From Ascaphus truei (Eukaryota > Chordata > Amphibia > Anura > Ascaphidae): DNA of 64,000 nt. Below, one piece after another: positions 10,871-22,251 of this stretch. The notes beneath the pieces are model-generated. The model was not told where the DNA came from. It made no database searches and saw nothing but the letters and a program-made list of their open reading frames with translations. The stretch's first letter is position 1; each line of letters begins with the position of its first letter. The DNA is taken from the NCBI GenBank assembly GCA_036426205.1, contig CM071569.1, positions 1,075,430 to 1,139,429 of the forward strand, written 5' to 3'. Made by a program: the position numbers and the translations under genes.

Positions 10871-11281
10871 GCACACCTCTTTTTGAGCCCTGTCCTCTCT
10901 CTAGCATTGCACCAATTGTATCTAGTGACTGCCTGGTCACATGATCTTCCCCACAGAACTTTGCATCTTTGGTCCTCTTCTGCTGCACTGGCAGCCATTT
11001 AGTGAACCCCCGTGCCGAATCTTCGCCGATCGATCACAGGAGAACGGATCAATCGGTAATTTAGCTAATTACTTATCATCGTGTGGATTGTATTGATGCA
11101 CATCTGAAAGGGGGGAAATTAAATTGAAAAAAAATAACCCGGCATCTTGGACTTCTGCTTTAAGTACATTTATAGTATTACTTTAACTCCTTCCAGATAA
11201 CACTTCATTTTAACAGCCCATTTATAGACTTTGATTACTTACATTTCTGAAGCTTTCACACACACAATCTGCACTTATATG

Positions 11282-12127
11282 TGTAACGGCTGGACCCCCC
11301 TTGTCTGACCCACCCAATCTCACATTGGCCCGTGTGGTCTAACCGGTCCCCATTACAAGGTCGTGTGTGGTGGTACACCTGCAAGCAACAGGACTCCCGA
11401 GTCTCCCGCTTGGTGTTATAGAGGATATCATCAGGACAGGTATCTGAGGTAGTGGTTACGAGTCCAACTTACTTCATGTGCAGCGCCTCCACCTCATCAG
11501 GATCTATGCTTCCGCAGGGAGATTGTCCTGGTGAGGAACTCCTTCTCGGTGGTGACTGCCACTGCAGAGTAATCTCACACTCACACAGCGGGAATATCTT
11601 TGAACACGACATCTTTATTGTAGGTTGGGATGTAGCAGACTGCCCCATGCAGCTGCCGGCTCTAGCCGCACATCTTTCCGTGCTGTCCCTTTGCCAGGTA
11701 CGCCCTCCCGTATTGAAGTGGGATTCCCTTTCTCCTAGGGAGATCACCACTGCGCCAGGTCCCTGGACACAGTGTGGCCTAGACAGACTTAATTGGTCAC
11801 TCTGCTACCGCTAGTTACAGCACTAGGGTCACAAAAGTATTCCTCCAATCCCTTATGCCGGAGCATACATTTTACCAGCTGCTTCACACAACTGCTGGCT
11901 AACTCAACACTAACTGACAGTGTTGTGCCCTTTATACCTCAGGGGGCAGGCGCATCTCTGATGTCACTATCCAGGGACTCAGAGCATACAGCCACTCCCT
12001 TCCTTACACAGGGCACCACACCAGGGTATGAGGGAAAACCTCCATAACTACTGTTGGCAGGCCTGTACTTACCAGGACTTACTGCCAACAGGGAAGATGT
12101 ATGCAGTCATTATTATGCATGGCTACA
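11282..12127 (-). mobile_element. Solo LTR, 4-bp TSD TATG
   Basis: Runs TGTAACGG to GGCTACA and matches the LTRs of the complete element at 21102-26178 along its length. Flanked by TATG at 11278-11281 and 12128-12131, so it is a solo LTR formed by LTR-LTR recombination. Orientation follows the complete copy, whose internal region reads on the minus strand. TTTATTG near 11613 is the complement of its poly(A) signal. Confidence 0.88.
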
Positions 12128-13266
12128 TATGTTTGAGATTGTACTATAACATGTATGTGATCCGGACTCCATGTTACTGTATATCATGTTTAAGGCATCA
12201 ACAGAGCAGTGCAATGACATGGAAGGGATGCAGAAATAATATTCCGATAAGGACATAGCAAGATCAGAGCTGCAGATTGTACATTGCGTATGGGAGTGTC
12301 TTCCTCTAGCAAATTATAATCCAAATGGATAAGTATACAGTATTTATCAGTCTGACTGCTGAAAATCTGGCGCAAAAACACCGCAACAGACTATCCCCGA
12401 AGAAAACCCCATACATCGGGTGCGAGGCGCGAAGAAATAACGCCCAGCACACACAGAAGGGCCACACACTCATTTATAAAACACGTTACTGCCCATTTAG
12501 TAAATATGCCCCTAATATTTAGTGAGGGTGGGGGGGCTTTTGTGTCAGAGATTGATATCTATGAACGGTATATTACACTATTTCGCCTCAAGAATACATG
12601 TTTTTAATGTTTTTGTTTTCATGCTTCTTTCCTTCATTGTATTTTCACTTTGTCGCAACCAAACTGTGGGACGGTTACCGTGTCATGTCACTGTTGCGTG
12701 CACCTGGTTAAGTACAGCGGCCTCCTTTCCTTCCATGGGGGTGATGCCTCACCGCATAGGAAGTGTGAAGAGAAGTCTGATTTCACGCGGTCTCCACTCG
12801 TGTTCCTGCGATTGTAAGAGACGGACGCACATTCTTGGCCCTGGAAATTTACACACTCAGACTTGGCGATTTTTTTGTTGTGGTCTAAAAGAAAAAGTGA
12901 CCCGCCGAGACGCGGAGTTTGACGCGTTTCATTGTAATGAGTATGTAACTCCTCCCTACCTCCCACTGTCATCGTGCAAATTGCGAGCTGATGCACGAAG
13001 CCTTGTTACATTGACACAAAAAGACGGCAGATGAAAATGATGCAGATTGTTTTAATTCTGACCCACATTTTCCTTGATACCTCATGTTTTCCTCTCTTTA
13101 CCCGGGCCAATCACCTTCCTGTGGTACTTTCAACTCATCAGCGTTACAAACTTCTCACCCTCAATCAATGAATCATGCCAGGTCCTTCTCCCCATCTCAA
13201 ACCCCAGGCATAACAAGTTCATCTTCCTTCCTCCATGATCTGTATACACCACTCCTGATCAAGGTT
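12128..13266. other. Unassigned spacer
   Basis: A 170-aa frame (12522-13034, plus) starts at a weak context and shows no domain or codon signature. I treat it as chance. No repeat family recognised. Confidence 0.4.
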
Positions 13267-13274
13267 CTATAGAT

Positions 13275-13742
13275 CAGTTTTTCCCAACACGGGGGCTCGG
13301 GACCCCCGAGGGGTTCGTGAGGTGTCTCCGGGGGGGTTTAACCAAAAACAATGTCATGGCGGGTCCCAGGCAGTATAGCGGGTTCCTGAGCCTGTGTGGG
13401 GACTGGGCACTTAGGAAGTCCCCAAACTGCACCTTAGCGTGGGGTGGTATAGGTCTCAATTACAGCAGGAGCTTCCGAGGTCTCTCCCTACAATACTTTG
13501 CATCCATGTGGGGCGGGGCTTTGGAAGCTCCCGCAGTGAGTGACAGCTGTACCCTGCCATGCTGTCTGCACCTACAGAAGTGAAATTTGGTAACTTAAGT
13601 GTGTGTTCCCGCCACGAGCTCAAGACACTAACAGTTTTGTTATCAATATTCTGATAAATTGGCAATAAGATTAATTAGGGGTTCTCAGAACACTTAGTTT
13701 ATATTATGGGGTGCACAATGTCAAAATGGTTCGGAACCACTG
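13275..13742. mobile_element. hAT-like MITE
   Basis: Starts CAGTTTTTCCCAACACGGGG and ends GGTTCGGAACCACTG, whose complement CAGTGGTTCCGAACC resembles the left end. Flanks CTATAGAT (13267-13274) and TTTTAGAT (13743-13750) agree at six of eight bases, as expected for an old hAT duplication. No transposase. Confidence 0.75.
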
Positions 13743-14060
13743 TTTTAGATGTTGGTTTTGATGCAATCGTTACCTTTATTTTGATTTTAGAAGGTACTTT
13801 TCAACTATTCAATCTACATGTTTGTTCATGAAGATAATATAATTGCAAAAAAAAATTTAATTTACTTTTCAACTATTCAATCGATATCTGCATCCACACA
13901 GATTATATAATTGCAATAAAATAATAGATCAGCATCAACAAGTCTCAGGCTTTAAGGCCAACGCTTTAAAGAAGGAGAATACTATATATCATTATTGTAG
14001 CATTGCTACAGAATAAAAATCACCTTGTGACTGTTTTAACAATATAAATAAATTAACTTG
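13743..14060. other. A/T-rich spacer with short duplication
   Basis: ACTTTTCAACTATTCAATC followed by a TATAATTGCAA block occurs twice (about 13795 and 13864). Nothing else recognised. Confidence 0.6.
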
Positions 14061-14517
14061 TGTAACCAGGTCACCTGATTGCTCCTATTCTGCTCTTGGG
14101 CTGCCAGTAAACCCTGTTACTATCAGGTTGCCAGTAGTTAATATGGGGTTTTCCCCCTCCGAGGAGCTGCGTTTGAGTGACAGCGGGTGGTGGTGACATC
14201 AGGCCTCGGCATGACCAATCATGAGCCAGACCTGGTGCCCTCCTCCTGGCTGTACTTAAAGGCAGGACCGCCCTAAATTGAGGAGTGTCCTTCCCCCACT
14301 GAGGAAGGCAGGTCACACAACTGGGAGCCTGAGATTGGGGCCTTCCCATGTGCTCTTCCCTCCGGTGGAGAGTGAGTGTGGACCATACCTCTGCCTCTGC
14401 TAGGGAGGTGGGGAAGAGCTAGGACGGCTGCGGGTGCCCTTGGCCTGTAGTGATGGTCCAGGGACCATCCTTCAGTGAGAGCTGAGAGTACTGCACCGGG
14501 CAGAAGACTGCCGTGTC
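14061..14517 (+). mobile_element. LTR fragment, same family as 37323-37833
   Basis: Begins TGTAACCAGG and shares with 37323 the ordered words CTGCCAGTAAACCCT, ATCAGGTTGCCAGTAGTT, TGGGGTTTTCCCCCTC, TGGCTGTACTTAA and GCTAGGGAGGTGGGGAAGAG. It is cut at 14517 where a Penelope-type sequence begins, so the poly(A) region and 3' end are missing. Confidence 0.8.
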
Positions 14518-15301
14518 TATAAAAATAATAAATGCAAAAACAATTACTAAATTATAAACAGAACTCAAAATAATAGACTATAATTAATTCAACATAACAC
14601 CTATAAATAAAAAACGATTAAAAAATGAACCAGAACAATGACTCTTAATTAGTCTAGTATTACTCATATTACAACATACTTATAATGAATTTATATATAT
14701 ACTTAAAGATGTTCAGAGCTGTTTAACTCTAAGCTCCTCACAGTTACACCATTTGTCCATATCTTAAAAATAAATAAAATATATAAAACACCTCTTAATC
14801 AGATTAAAAGAACCCATATGGACATTAATCTTAGGGAGCAAAAATATGCATTCATCAAACAATGAGTACTTATATAATCCTCAAAAATAATAAATTATAT
14901 GTCAATTTCTAATGTGATAGAAGCCATAGTAGGAGATGTTATAAACTACATGTGTCTATAAATACATCGCAGCCTACTAGTTCCCTAAACAGGTCAGGGC
15001 TAAGATCGCAGGACTCAATAAACCACATATCAATATCTGTTCCATAATGCTTTCAAGTGAATAAAACTTCACAAATGACCGTATTGGCACAAAAAACAGC
15101 TCTGAACATCTTTATGTATATATATATAAATTCATTATAAGTATGTTGTAATATGAGTAATACTAGACTAATTAAGAGTCATTGTTCTGGTTCATTTTTT
15201 AATCGTTTTTATTTATAGGTGCTATTTTGAATTAATTATAGTCTATTATTTTGAGTTCTGTTTAGAATTTAGTAATTGTTTTTGCATTTATTATTTTTAT
15301 A
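14518..15301. repeat. Large imperfect inverted repeat
   Basis: Left arm 14518-14723 and right arm 15094-15301 match with only a few differences (for example CACCTATAAATAAAAAACG against the complement of CGTTTTTATTTATAGGTG). The 370-bp loop is A/T-rich and unique. The arm end GATGTTCAGAGCTGTTT faces AAACAGCTCTGAACATC. Confidence 0.92.
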
Positions 15302-15464
15302 TTCATTGTTAGGATTTTGGTATATTGTTATTTTCTATGTATGTCATTTTGTATGGGTGCAGTTGATTGGATGGCTGATAGCCTGCAACAAGACAAGGTT
15401 CTCTATTGGTTAATATAGGAACCAGGGAGGTATATTAGTGCCTCTCTGAGAGCATATGGCCAAG

Positions 15465-15502
15465 CCCTGATGAAGTGTCATGTGACACGAAACGCGTTGG
15501 TG
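15465..15502 (+). ncRNA. Hammerhead ribozyme motif
   Basis: Consensus core CTGATGA (15467-15473), stem II GTGTC-ATGT-GACAC, GAAA (15489-15492), palindromic ACGCGT as stem III, T as the cleavage-site residue and GG pairing with CC before the core. A two- to three-pair stem I and palindromic stem III fit a dimeric hammerhead, as described for PLEs. All conserved core bases are present. Activity is inferred. Confidence 0.8.
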
Positions 15503-15922
15503 ACGTCATTACGCAGCGACGCACGGCCACGACAACGGTCAGTTTGTGTTGCTGTTGGAGCCCAGCCTGCCACGAGGAGCACAGGGAAGATTTTTAGTGC
15601 TTAAGGTCTGTTTTTCTCTAACATCCAGCTTTCCTAGCACCTCTTCCTCCCTGTTACAACTAGGGTTTGTGCTTTTGGGCTATGTGGCTAGGGCTCTGGT
15701 GCAATTTATTTGTGTCATTATAGACAAGGTTTATTATATATTTTTGAATTACCGTAAATTCTGGACTATAAGCCACAACTTTTTCCCCACGCTTTGAACC
15801 TTGCGGCTTAAACAATGACGCGGCTAATATATGGATTTTTCCCGCTTTCAAATTTTTTTTTTTCAAAAAACAACACATTCTGTGACGTGCTCAGTTTTTT
15901 GGCGGCATGACGCTTTCATTAG

Positions 15923-16140
15923 ACCAGGCCTGCACAACACGCGGCCCGCGGGCCACATGCGGCCCGCCTGTACTCGCTGTGCGGCCCGCGGTGGCTTTCT
16001 GCTCTCCCCCTCCCTCCCGAGTCCACTCTCCCGCGCCCCCCCGCGAGCTCGCTGTCATCATCCCCTGGAGCTCGTTGTCACCATCCCCCGCGAGCCCGCT
16101 CTCCCCCTCGCAGAGTAGCAGCGCGCTCTAGCATTGAGGC
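15923..16140. mobile_element. Nested fragment with GCGGCCCGCGGGCC
   Basis: GCACAACACGCGGCCCGCGG and CACATGCGGCCCGCC match the start of a widespread hAT-type end (CAGGGGTGCACAAAC...GCGGCCCGCGGGCC, from memory of such elements). The 3' end is not recognisable in the GC-rich sequence that follows. Confidence 0.5.
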
Positions 16141-16199
16141 ACTTCCTGCCTGCTGCTTGCTAGAGCGTGTGTGCACTCCTGCTTGGACGGCAGAGGTAT

Positions 16200-17712
16200 T
16201 TACTGGTTAATGTGAGGTGCTGGGGGGTTAATGTGAGGTGCTGGGGGCTTGATGTGAGGTGCTCAGGGGTTAATGTGAGGTGCTGGGGGATAATGTGAGG
16301 TGCAGGGGGAGTTGATGTGAGGTGCAGGGGGAGAGTGATGTGAGGTGCAGGGGGGGTTGATGTGAGGTGCAGGGGGAGTTGATGGGACGATGCAGAGGGA
16401 AGAGTGATGGGGAGGTGAAGGTGGGGTGTACACGATGGGAGGTGGCAGGGGGAGTGATGGGAGGTGCAGGGGAGAGTGATGGGAGGTGCAGGGGGAGAGA
16501 GTGATGGGAGGTGCAGGGGGTTGATGATGAGGTGCAAGGGGAGAGTTGATGTGAGGTGCAGGGGGGATTAGGTGCAGGTGGATTTGTGAGGTGCAGGGGG
16601 AGTTGTGAGGTGCAGGGGGAGTTGATGTGAGGTTGCAGGGGCTGTGAGTCGATGAGGCGGTGGCATGATCTGGACTCAACTGTAATGGGAGGGCAGGGTT
16701 TTGCTGGGAGGTGCAGGGGGGGTGATGTGAGGGCAGGGAGAGTTGTATGGGAGTGTGGCAGGGGGAGATTGAAATGGAAGGAGGTGCATGGGGAGAGTGA
16801 TGGGATGTTGCGGGGATAGTTATGGGAGGTTGCAAAGGGAGAGTGGCTGTGAGGTGCAAGGGGGGTTTGATGTAGGATGCAGGTGGGGGGTTTAGTGAGG
16901 TGGTGCAGGGGTACTATTGATGTGAGGTGAGCAGGGGGAATTGAATGGGAAGGTTCAATAGAGCGTTGATGTGAGTGATGATCAATTGGTGGGTTGTGAT
17001 ATAGAATAATAGTGCAGGGGGGTATGATGGGAGGTTCAGGGGGAGAGAGTTGATTTGGAGGTGCAGGGAGAGTATGGGAGTGCATGTGGAGTTGATGTGA
17101 GGTGCATGGTGAGTTTGATGGAGGTGGGTTGACAGGGAGAGATGATGGAGTTGCATGGGGACGAGTGACTGTGTAGGTGCATTGGGGGTGTGCATTTGAG
17201 GTGCAGGTTGGGAGTTGATGTGATGTGCCGGGTAGAGTGAATGGGAGGGTGCAGGGGGGTCGTGGATGGGAGTCAGGGGAGAGTGAGGGGGAGTGGCAGG
17301 GGAGAGTGATGTGAGTGGCAGGGATTTGATAGTTATGTGCAGGGGGGTGGGGTTGATGGTGAGGTGCAGGGGGAGTTGATGTGGGTGCAGTATCCTCCAG
17401 TGATGGGAGGTGCAGGGGTAGAGTGGATGGGGCGGATAAGCAGGTGGAGGAGTGATGGAGTAATGCAAGGGTGTGTGGAATGAATGTGAGGTGCAGGGGA
17501 GCGTGAATGGGAGGTGGATGGGATAAGGTGATGGGATTTGCAGGGGAGAGTGAGGGAGTTGCAGGGGAGATTGTATGTGAAAGGTGGCATGGGAGTTGAT
17601 GTAGGTGGCAGGGAGTGAGAGTGATGGGAGGTGCAGGGGGAGAGTGATGGGAGGTGCAGGGGGAGAGTGATGGGAGGTGCAGGGGGTGTTGATGTGAGGT
17701 GCAGGGGGAGTA
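16200..17712. repeat. Degenerate about 20-bp minisatellite
   Basis: 1.5 kb of GATGTGAGGTGCAGGGGGAG-like units, G-rich on the plus strand, with many single-base changes. The complement gives several overlapping Pro/His/Ser/Leu-rich minus-strand frames of up to 271 aa, which are artefacts. Confidence 0.95.
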
Positions 17713-17828
17713 GGCACCTGCGGCTTATAGACGTGTGCGGCTTATTTATGTTCAAAATAATATTTTTTTTTAAATTCAGTGGGTGCGGCTTATATTCAGG
17801 TGCGCTCAATAGTCCGGAAATTACAGTA

Positions 17829-18058
17829 TGTGTATTTTTTGTATGATGAATTACTTTTCTTGATAAAAATATATGTATTTATTTTGGCTTCTGGTTTCAT
17901 TTTCACGCACTCCTATTTTTGTTTTCTTGATTGCTGAGTGTGCCCCGCTGATCACGGGAGATTGGGAGCTGCGGGGTGACACCGGGTAGCCGAGAGGGGG
18001 GTCGTTTGGAGAGACAGCGCGCTCAAATACAATATTTTCACCTAATTTTACGACTCTT
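17829..18058. other. Unassigned spacer
   Basis: 230 bp between two elements with no recognised feature. Confidence 0.5.
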
Positions 18059-18564
18059 TTAAAGCAGCAGTCCAAGTTGTCGTTTTTTAGTTTGGTTGTT
18101 TTTTCTTCCTTTAATATGCTCATCAATACAATTCACACAATGAAAAGTAATTAGCTAAATTGCCGATCGATCCGTTCTCCTGTGATCGATTGGTGAAGAT
18201 TCGGCTCTGGGGTTCACTAAAAGCTCGGGGGTTCACTAAATGGCTGTCAGTGCAGCAGAAGAGGACCAAAGATGCAAAGTTCTGTGTGTAAGATCATGTG
18301 ACCAGGCAGTCATTAGATAGAATTGGTGCACTGCTAGAGTGGGCGGGGCTCAAAAAGGCGTGTGCCAGAGCCTGTTTCAGAAGAGGAAGGGGATGTGACT
18401 TTGTAAATTGCTATAGAAATAAAAAATGCTTGTTACATTATAATACATAAAAAATGTCACTCAGAGTGGTTTTACAAAAAAAAATGCAAGTATTTTCCCA
18501 TAGTACAGAGCTGATTTATTTTACAAATCACACATGTAGAATATTGCTTGGTCTGCAGCTTTAA
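18059..18564. mobile_element. TTAAAG-ended MITE, copy 2
   Basis: Reads TTAAAGCAGCAGTCCAAG to CTTGGTCTGCAGCTTTAA, in the opposite orientation to copy 1. Near full length (506 bp), so it serves as the uninterrupted reference for the family. It carries a short duplication of GGGGTTCACTAAA around 18210-18240. Confidence 0.88.
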
Positions 18565-19126
18565 CAACTAGAGTATTATACTGATAATCATGAGTTCTGT
18601 CATGCTATCTGGCCCCTAAAAAGAAAATGTATGTAATTATTAATCCGCTGCTTGTAATTAACTGCACAGACAGTGAACGGTTACATGGAGAAAGCTATCT
18701 ATGTTATCTGCCGACAATTGTATCTGCTCTTGTTTCTTCTTAACATTGACCAATATCATGAAAAGACTGCGGTTGTAATTATAAAGCCCTTTCTGTTCCT
18801 GAAACATATGGGATGTAATGGTCATATACCTGACAAGATTGATGGGAACAGGTTAATCTGGAAACGGTCAGACAGGCAGGAAATACAGAGAACAAACTAC
18901 CCTATCACATGGGTGCGTCTGGATGAAGAGTTGCTAAGGATGAGCAATAATTATTGCAATAATTGTTGCTTTATACGTATCTTTGTATGGTGTTGGGTAC
19001 TATCTATCTTGACGATCGCGAGCTTTGGAAATATAGTTAGGACTGCACTGCTGCAAAGATCAGGGATTTTTGTACGTTTTACGGGTTCGATGGCTTGGTT
19101 CTGGATCTTCGAACGTTCCTTTAATG
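18565..19126. other. Unassigned; 211-aa open frame of unknown meaning
   Basis: A plus-strand frame runs 18673-19308 (211 aa). It is long for a random frame but shows no domain or signal peptide, and it runs into a transposon end at 19127. I do not call it a gene. Confidence 0.35.
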
Positions 19127-19500
19127 CAGGGGTGTCAAACTCACTTCATATGGAGGTGCCCGATTACATTTCATTGTACTTCATTCGGGCCCATACGCAG
19201 CATAAATTATCAGAATACGCAAATAAACAGAATATTTCAGGATTTCACATGCTCCCCTCCTCTCCAGCTTTTCCACATGTTATTCACACCTGCTTTTTCT
19301 TTTCATAACATCTCTCCGCACCTGCTTCTCCTCTACAAGCTTCCCCCTTTCTCTCCCTTTTCTTCCCTCTTTCTCCCCCCTTCTTTCTCACTCCCCCTCC
19401 ATCTCTTTTTACCCCCCCTTCCCTCTCTCTTACTCCCCTCTCACTTCCCCCCTCCCCTTTCTCTCTTACACCCCCCCCTCTTACTTACTTATCCTAGTCA
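19127..19500. mobile_element. hAT-type left end and pyrimidine tract
   Basis: CAGGGGTGTCAAACTCA at 19127 is a typical hAT/Charlie-type terminus. It is followed after 130 bp by a C/T-rich tract (19270-19490, CTCCCCCTTCTTTCTC style). The opposite end was not identified. Confidence 0.55.
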
Positions 19501-20454
19501 ACAGTGTTCAACAGAGCAGATCTGCCGACCGTGCTTCAAAGGAGCAGAGCTAGGTGCAGGGCGACGCGCCGATAGTGTACAGTGCCACGTGGTCGCAGCA
19601 GGATCAGGCGTGAAGGCTTACCGGGCGCTAATATTGGCCCGGCAATTCTTGCCATAGTTCCTGCTGCAGAAGCAGTGCATGCCCCTCTATCTGGCAAAAA
19701 CAGACTCTGAAGCTGCCACCCCATGCTGCATCCCCCGGCAGGCTGCACAAAATTAGCTAACATCCATGTTGTCTAGACCTTTATATATGTTCACAATAAT
19801 GAAAGACTTCTTGAGCACCGTTCAACCCATACAATCGTATCTTAAACCCTTCCCTCGTAGGGGTCCCTCACGATCCTCCCTCCCAGTGAACGTTTGGACA
19901 CCTGTATCCCCAAGACATTATCAACATAAAATGTACACTCCTATCATCCCTGTAGCAAAATGACACATTTTTAAATATCACATTCTGTTTTTCTTTCCAC
20001 TACACACAGTTCCGGGAGAGGCACCGTTCTGTTTGTGTTCTGGGCTGTACGAGGCACCATTTTCTCCACCTGGCACCTGCCAAATGTCCACTGCCCAACC
20101 AGTTACACGGGCAAAGATGGACCCACTCCTCCTTATGCAGCATTGTCCAGTCTGTTAGGACCGTCAAATCTAAAGTCTTGCGATACTTTCCTAGCAGTAC
20201 CCACCACTTTCCTCATTTGGATCTGATAACATGTCTTAGAACAAGCACAGCTCAGTAGACACCCAGCCACCACTCGAAAAAGCTCCCACTGGGCCACAGG
20301 AACAGAGCAAGCCTCCATCGCTATGGATGCAAAGTATGGGACGTCCCGAATATGTGCTGCACCGCATGAATCACTGGGAATCTACCAAACAGGTCCTCTT
20401 CAGTTTTCAATGTCTTTATATCCCACTTCTACCACCAATCTACCCAAGCTTTCT
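19501..20454. other. Unassigned spacer
   Basis: No gene or repeat family recognised in about 950 bp. Only short frames (61-75 aa). Confidence 0.4.
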
Positions 20455-20837
20455 TCTTAGCTGCTTGTATCTTCCGGGACACAGACACCTTTTCCTTGTA
20501 AAACAGGGATCCTTTATTTAGAAATGAATTACAGCAACAAATCCCCTGGACTGGGCTGTCAGGACTACCTATCACCAGGATGGCTTCACTTACAGGGCAC
20601 TGAACACAACATGGGGTATTCTTGTTATAGACACTGAGACCTTGCATAGACTGGTCACCATTCCTATAACAAGCCTATCCCATGCTGTGTTCAGTGCCCT
20701 CTAACTGCCCCTGGTACCGGGTGGTGCCGGAAGCCCAGTCCAGGCGATTGGTTGCTGTAATTAATTTCTAAAAAAAATGATCCCTGTTTTACAAGGAAAA
20801 AAAGTGTCTGTGTCCCGGAAGATCCCAGCAGCTAAGA
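20455..20837. mobile_element. 383-bp palindromic fold-back MITE
   Basis: Outer arms (20455-20557 and 20732-20837) pair CTTCCGGGACACAGACAC and TTGTAAAACAGGGATC with their complements. Inner arms pair AGGGCACTGAACACAACATG near 20594 with CATGCTGTGTTCAGTGCCCT near 20682. Almost the whole unit is one interrupted palindrome. No coding capacity. Target duplication unclear. Confidence 0.88.
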
Positions 20838-21097
20838 GCTAAGCTAAAAGGAAAGGGAGTTCATTTATATAACAATCCATGAAAAGAAATAGTAAATAGT
20901 AAAAAAAATCTTGGATTGGGAAAAAGCTGCAAAAGTGCTAGAACCAAAGTCAACTAAAGGCAATGGCCTGTGTAAAATGTAACTGCCTGACCCCTCAAAA
21001 AATCAGACAAGTTTAAAATATTTGCATTGTGTTTTTAAAAGTTAAATGTTTCCATGATAAGCGTTCCCCGTGGTGTCTGTGGCCGGATCTTCTGATG
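20838..21097. other. Unassigned spacer
   Basis: A/T-rich sequence between the palindrome and the LTR element. Nothing recognised. Confidence 0.5.
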
Positions 21098-21101
21098 TGT
21101 G

Positions 21102-21936
21102 TGTAACGGGTATTCCCTCTGGTCTGACCCACCCAATCTCATATTGGCCCGTGTGGTCTAACCAGCCCCCATTACATGGTCGTGTCTGGTGGTGCACCTG
21201 TAGGCAACAGGACTCCTGAGTCTCCCGCATGATGGTGTTTGGGGATTGTCAAGCCAGACAGGCAGCTGAGGTAGTGTGTGCGAGTCCTACCTATATCATG
21301 TGCCGCGCCTCCACCTCATCAGGGTATCTGCAACCGCAGGGAGATGGTCCTGATGAAGAACTCCTTCTTTGTGGTGCCTCCCACTGACGAGTAACTTCAC
21401 ACTCACACAGTGGGATTCTCTTTGAACAGGGCATCTTTATTGTTGACGATGGTATGGACAGACTGCCCCTCGCAGCGGTTTGCTCAGCCGCACATCTCTC
21501 CATACTGTCCCTTGAAAAGGTACTCCCTCCCAATGGAGTGGGATCCCTTCTCCCCGTAGGGAGATCACCCCTGTGCCAGGTCCCTGGACACAGTGTGGCC
21601 TTATCAGGCTTGATAATACTTGATGTAGAAACGGGCCACTAGTTACTGCACTAGTGGACCCTTCATTTCCAACGCACTCCAACAACTCTCCAACCTCCAA
21701 CACAACGGAACTAACTAACTTTGGGCAGTGCTGTGCCTTATGCACCTCAGGAACCAGGCACATCTCTGATGTCACTAACTGTGGACTCAGAGTATGTAGC
21801 CACTCCCATCCATACATAGGGCACCTCACCAGGTTGTGAGGGCAAATCTCCATGATTACTGCTGGCACCCCTGTAACTTACCAGGTTTACTGCCAGCAGG
21901 AGAGACAACTGCAGACCATTTTACAGCATGGATACA
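21102..21936 (-). repeat. 3' LTR of the complete element
   Basis: 835 bp, TGTAACGG...GGATACA on the plus strand, so TGTATCC...GTTACA in element orientation. The complement of the AATAAA poly(A) signal lies at 21436-21441. Close partner of 25345-26178. Confidence 0.92.
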
Positions 21937-21949
21937 ATCTCCCCCTGGT
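21937..21949 (-). promoter_or_regulatory. Polypurine tract
   Basis: On the minus strand ACCAGGGGGAGAT abuts the 3' LTR start TGTATCC directly. It is the expected plus-strand primer for LTR retrotransposon DNA synthesis. Confidence 0.8.
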
Positions 21950-22251
21950 GAAAACCCACCGACCCGGCTGGGACCTAAATTTTGTGTACCTTTTTCCAGG
22001 AAGCACTGTAAAATGGAACACATAATTAATCAAAACAACATTATTATTAATGGTGTAACGCTCACTGACCAGCAGGGGGCACTTATCTTAGAAACAGACC
22101 TCGCTATTCTGTCTGCCTAATAATAGTGGCGAGGATCTGGTTTCTTCACTTCCCGACCCGCCATATCGGTTACAGTGATGCTGTATTCCCGGGGCAAGCC
22201 ACTCTCAGTTCTATATACAGCCTTGTGCATGTATACACTGCGCACGATGCT

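Larger units (their letters stand above)
10429..11162. mobile_element. TTAAAG-ended MITE, copy 1 (interrupted)
   Basis: Starts TAAAGCTGCAGACCAAG and ends CTTGGACTTCTGCTTTA, imperfect inverted ends. Three further copies are at 18059-18564, 36131-36480 and 56728-57200. Shared internal words are CTATAGCAACCATTTACAAA, CCCTTCCTCTTCTGAAACA, CACATGATCTTC and GATCACAGGAGAACGGATC. No coding capacity. A 229-bp insert at 10642-10870 splits it. Confidence 0.85.
14518..15749 (+). mobile_element. Penelope-like element terminus
   Basis: A 206-208-bp inverted repeat (14518-14723 against 15094-15301) is followed by A/T-rich DNA, a hammerhead motif (15465-15502), a palindromic TGACGTCA and a leader of about 240 bp. 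Inverted, truncated terminal copies and hammerhead motifs are known features of PLEs. No RT remains in this copy, so it is a terminal-repeat-only insertion. Confidence 0.7.
15750..17828. mobile_element. TIR element swollen by a minisatellite
   Basis: Ends TACCGTAAATTCTGGACTAT and the complement of TACTGTAATTTCCGGACTAT form a 20-bp inverted pair with three mismatches. GCGGCTTA words recur next to both ends (15801-15830 and 17719-17790), as in the dispersed vertebrate elements with CGGACTATAAGCCGC ends. No transposase. No clean target duplication could be read. Confidence 0.75.

Noticed and set aside
12900..12930. GAAACGCGTC on the minus strand as a seventh hammerhead
   Set aside because: No CUGAUGA-like core or stem II lies upstream on that strand.
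12522..13034. 170-aa plus ORF
   Set aside because: No recognisable feature and an overlapping opposite-strand frame of similar quality.
16160..17809. Pro/His/Ser-rich minus-strand ORFs of up to 271 aa
   Set aside because: They lie entirely in a G-rich minisatellite inside a TIR element.
18673..19308. 211-aa plus ORF
   Set aside because: No domain, and it reads into a transposon terminus at 19127, so it is probably a chance frame.
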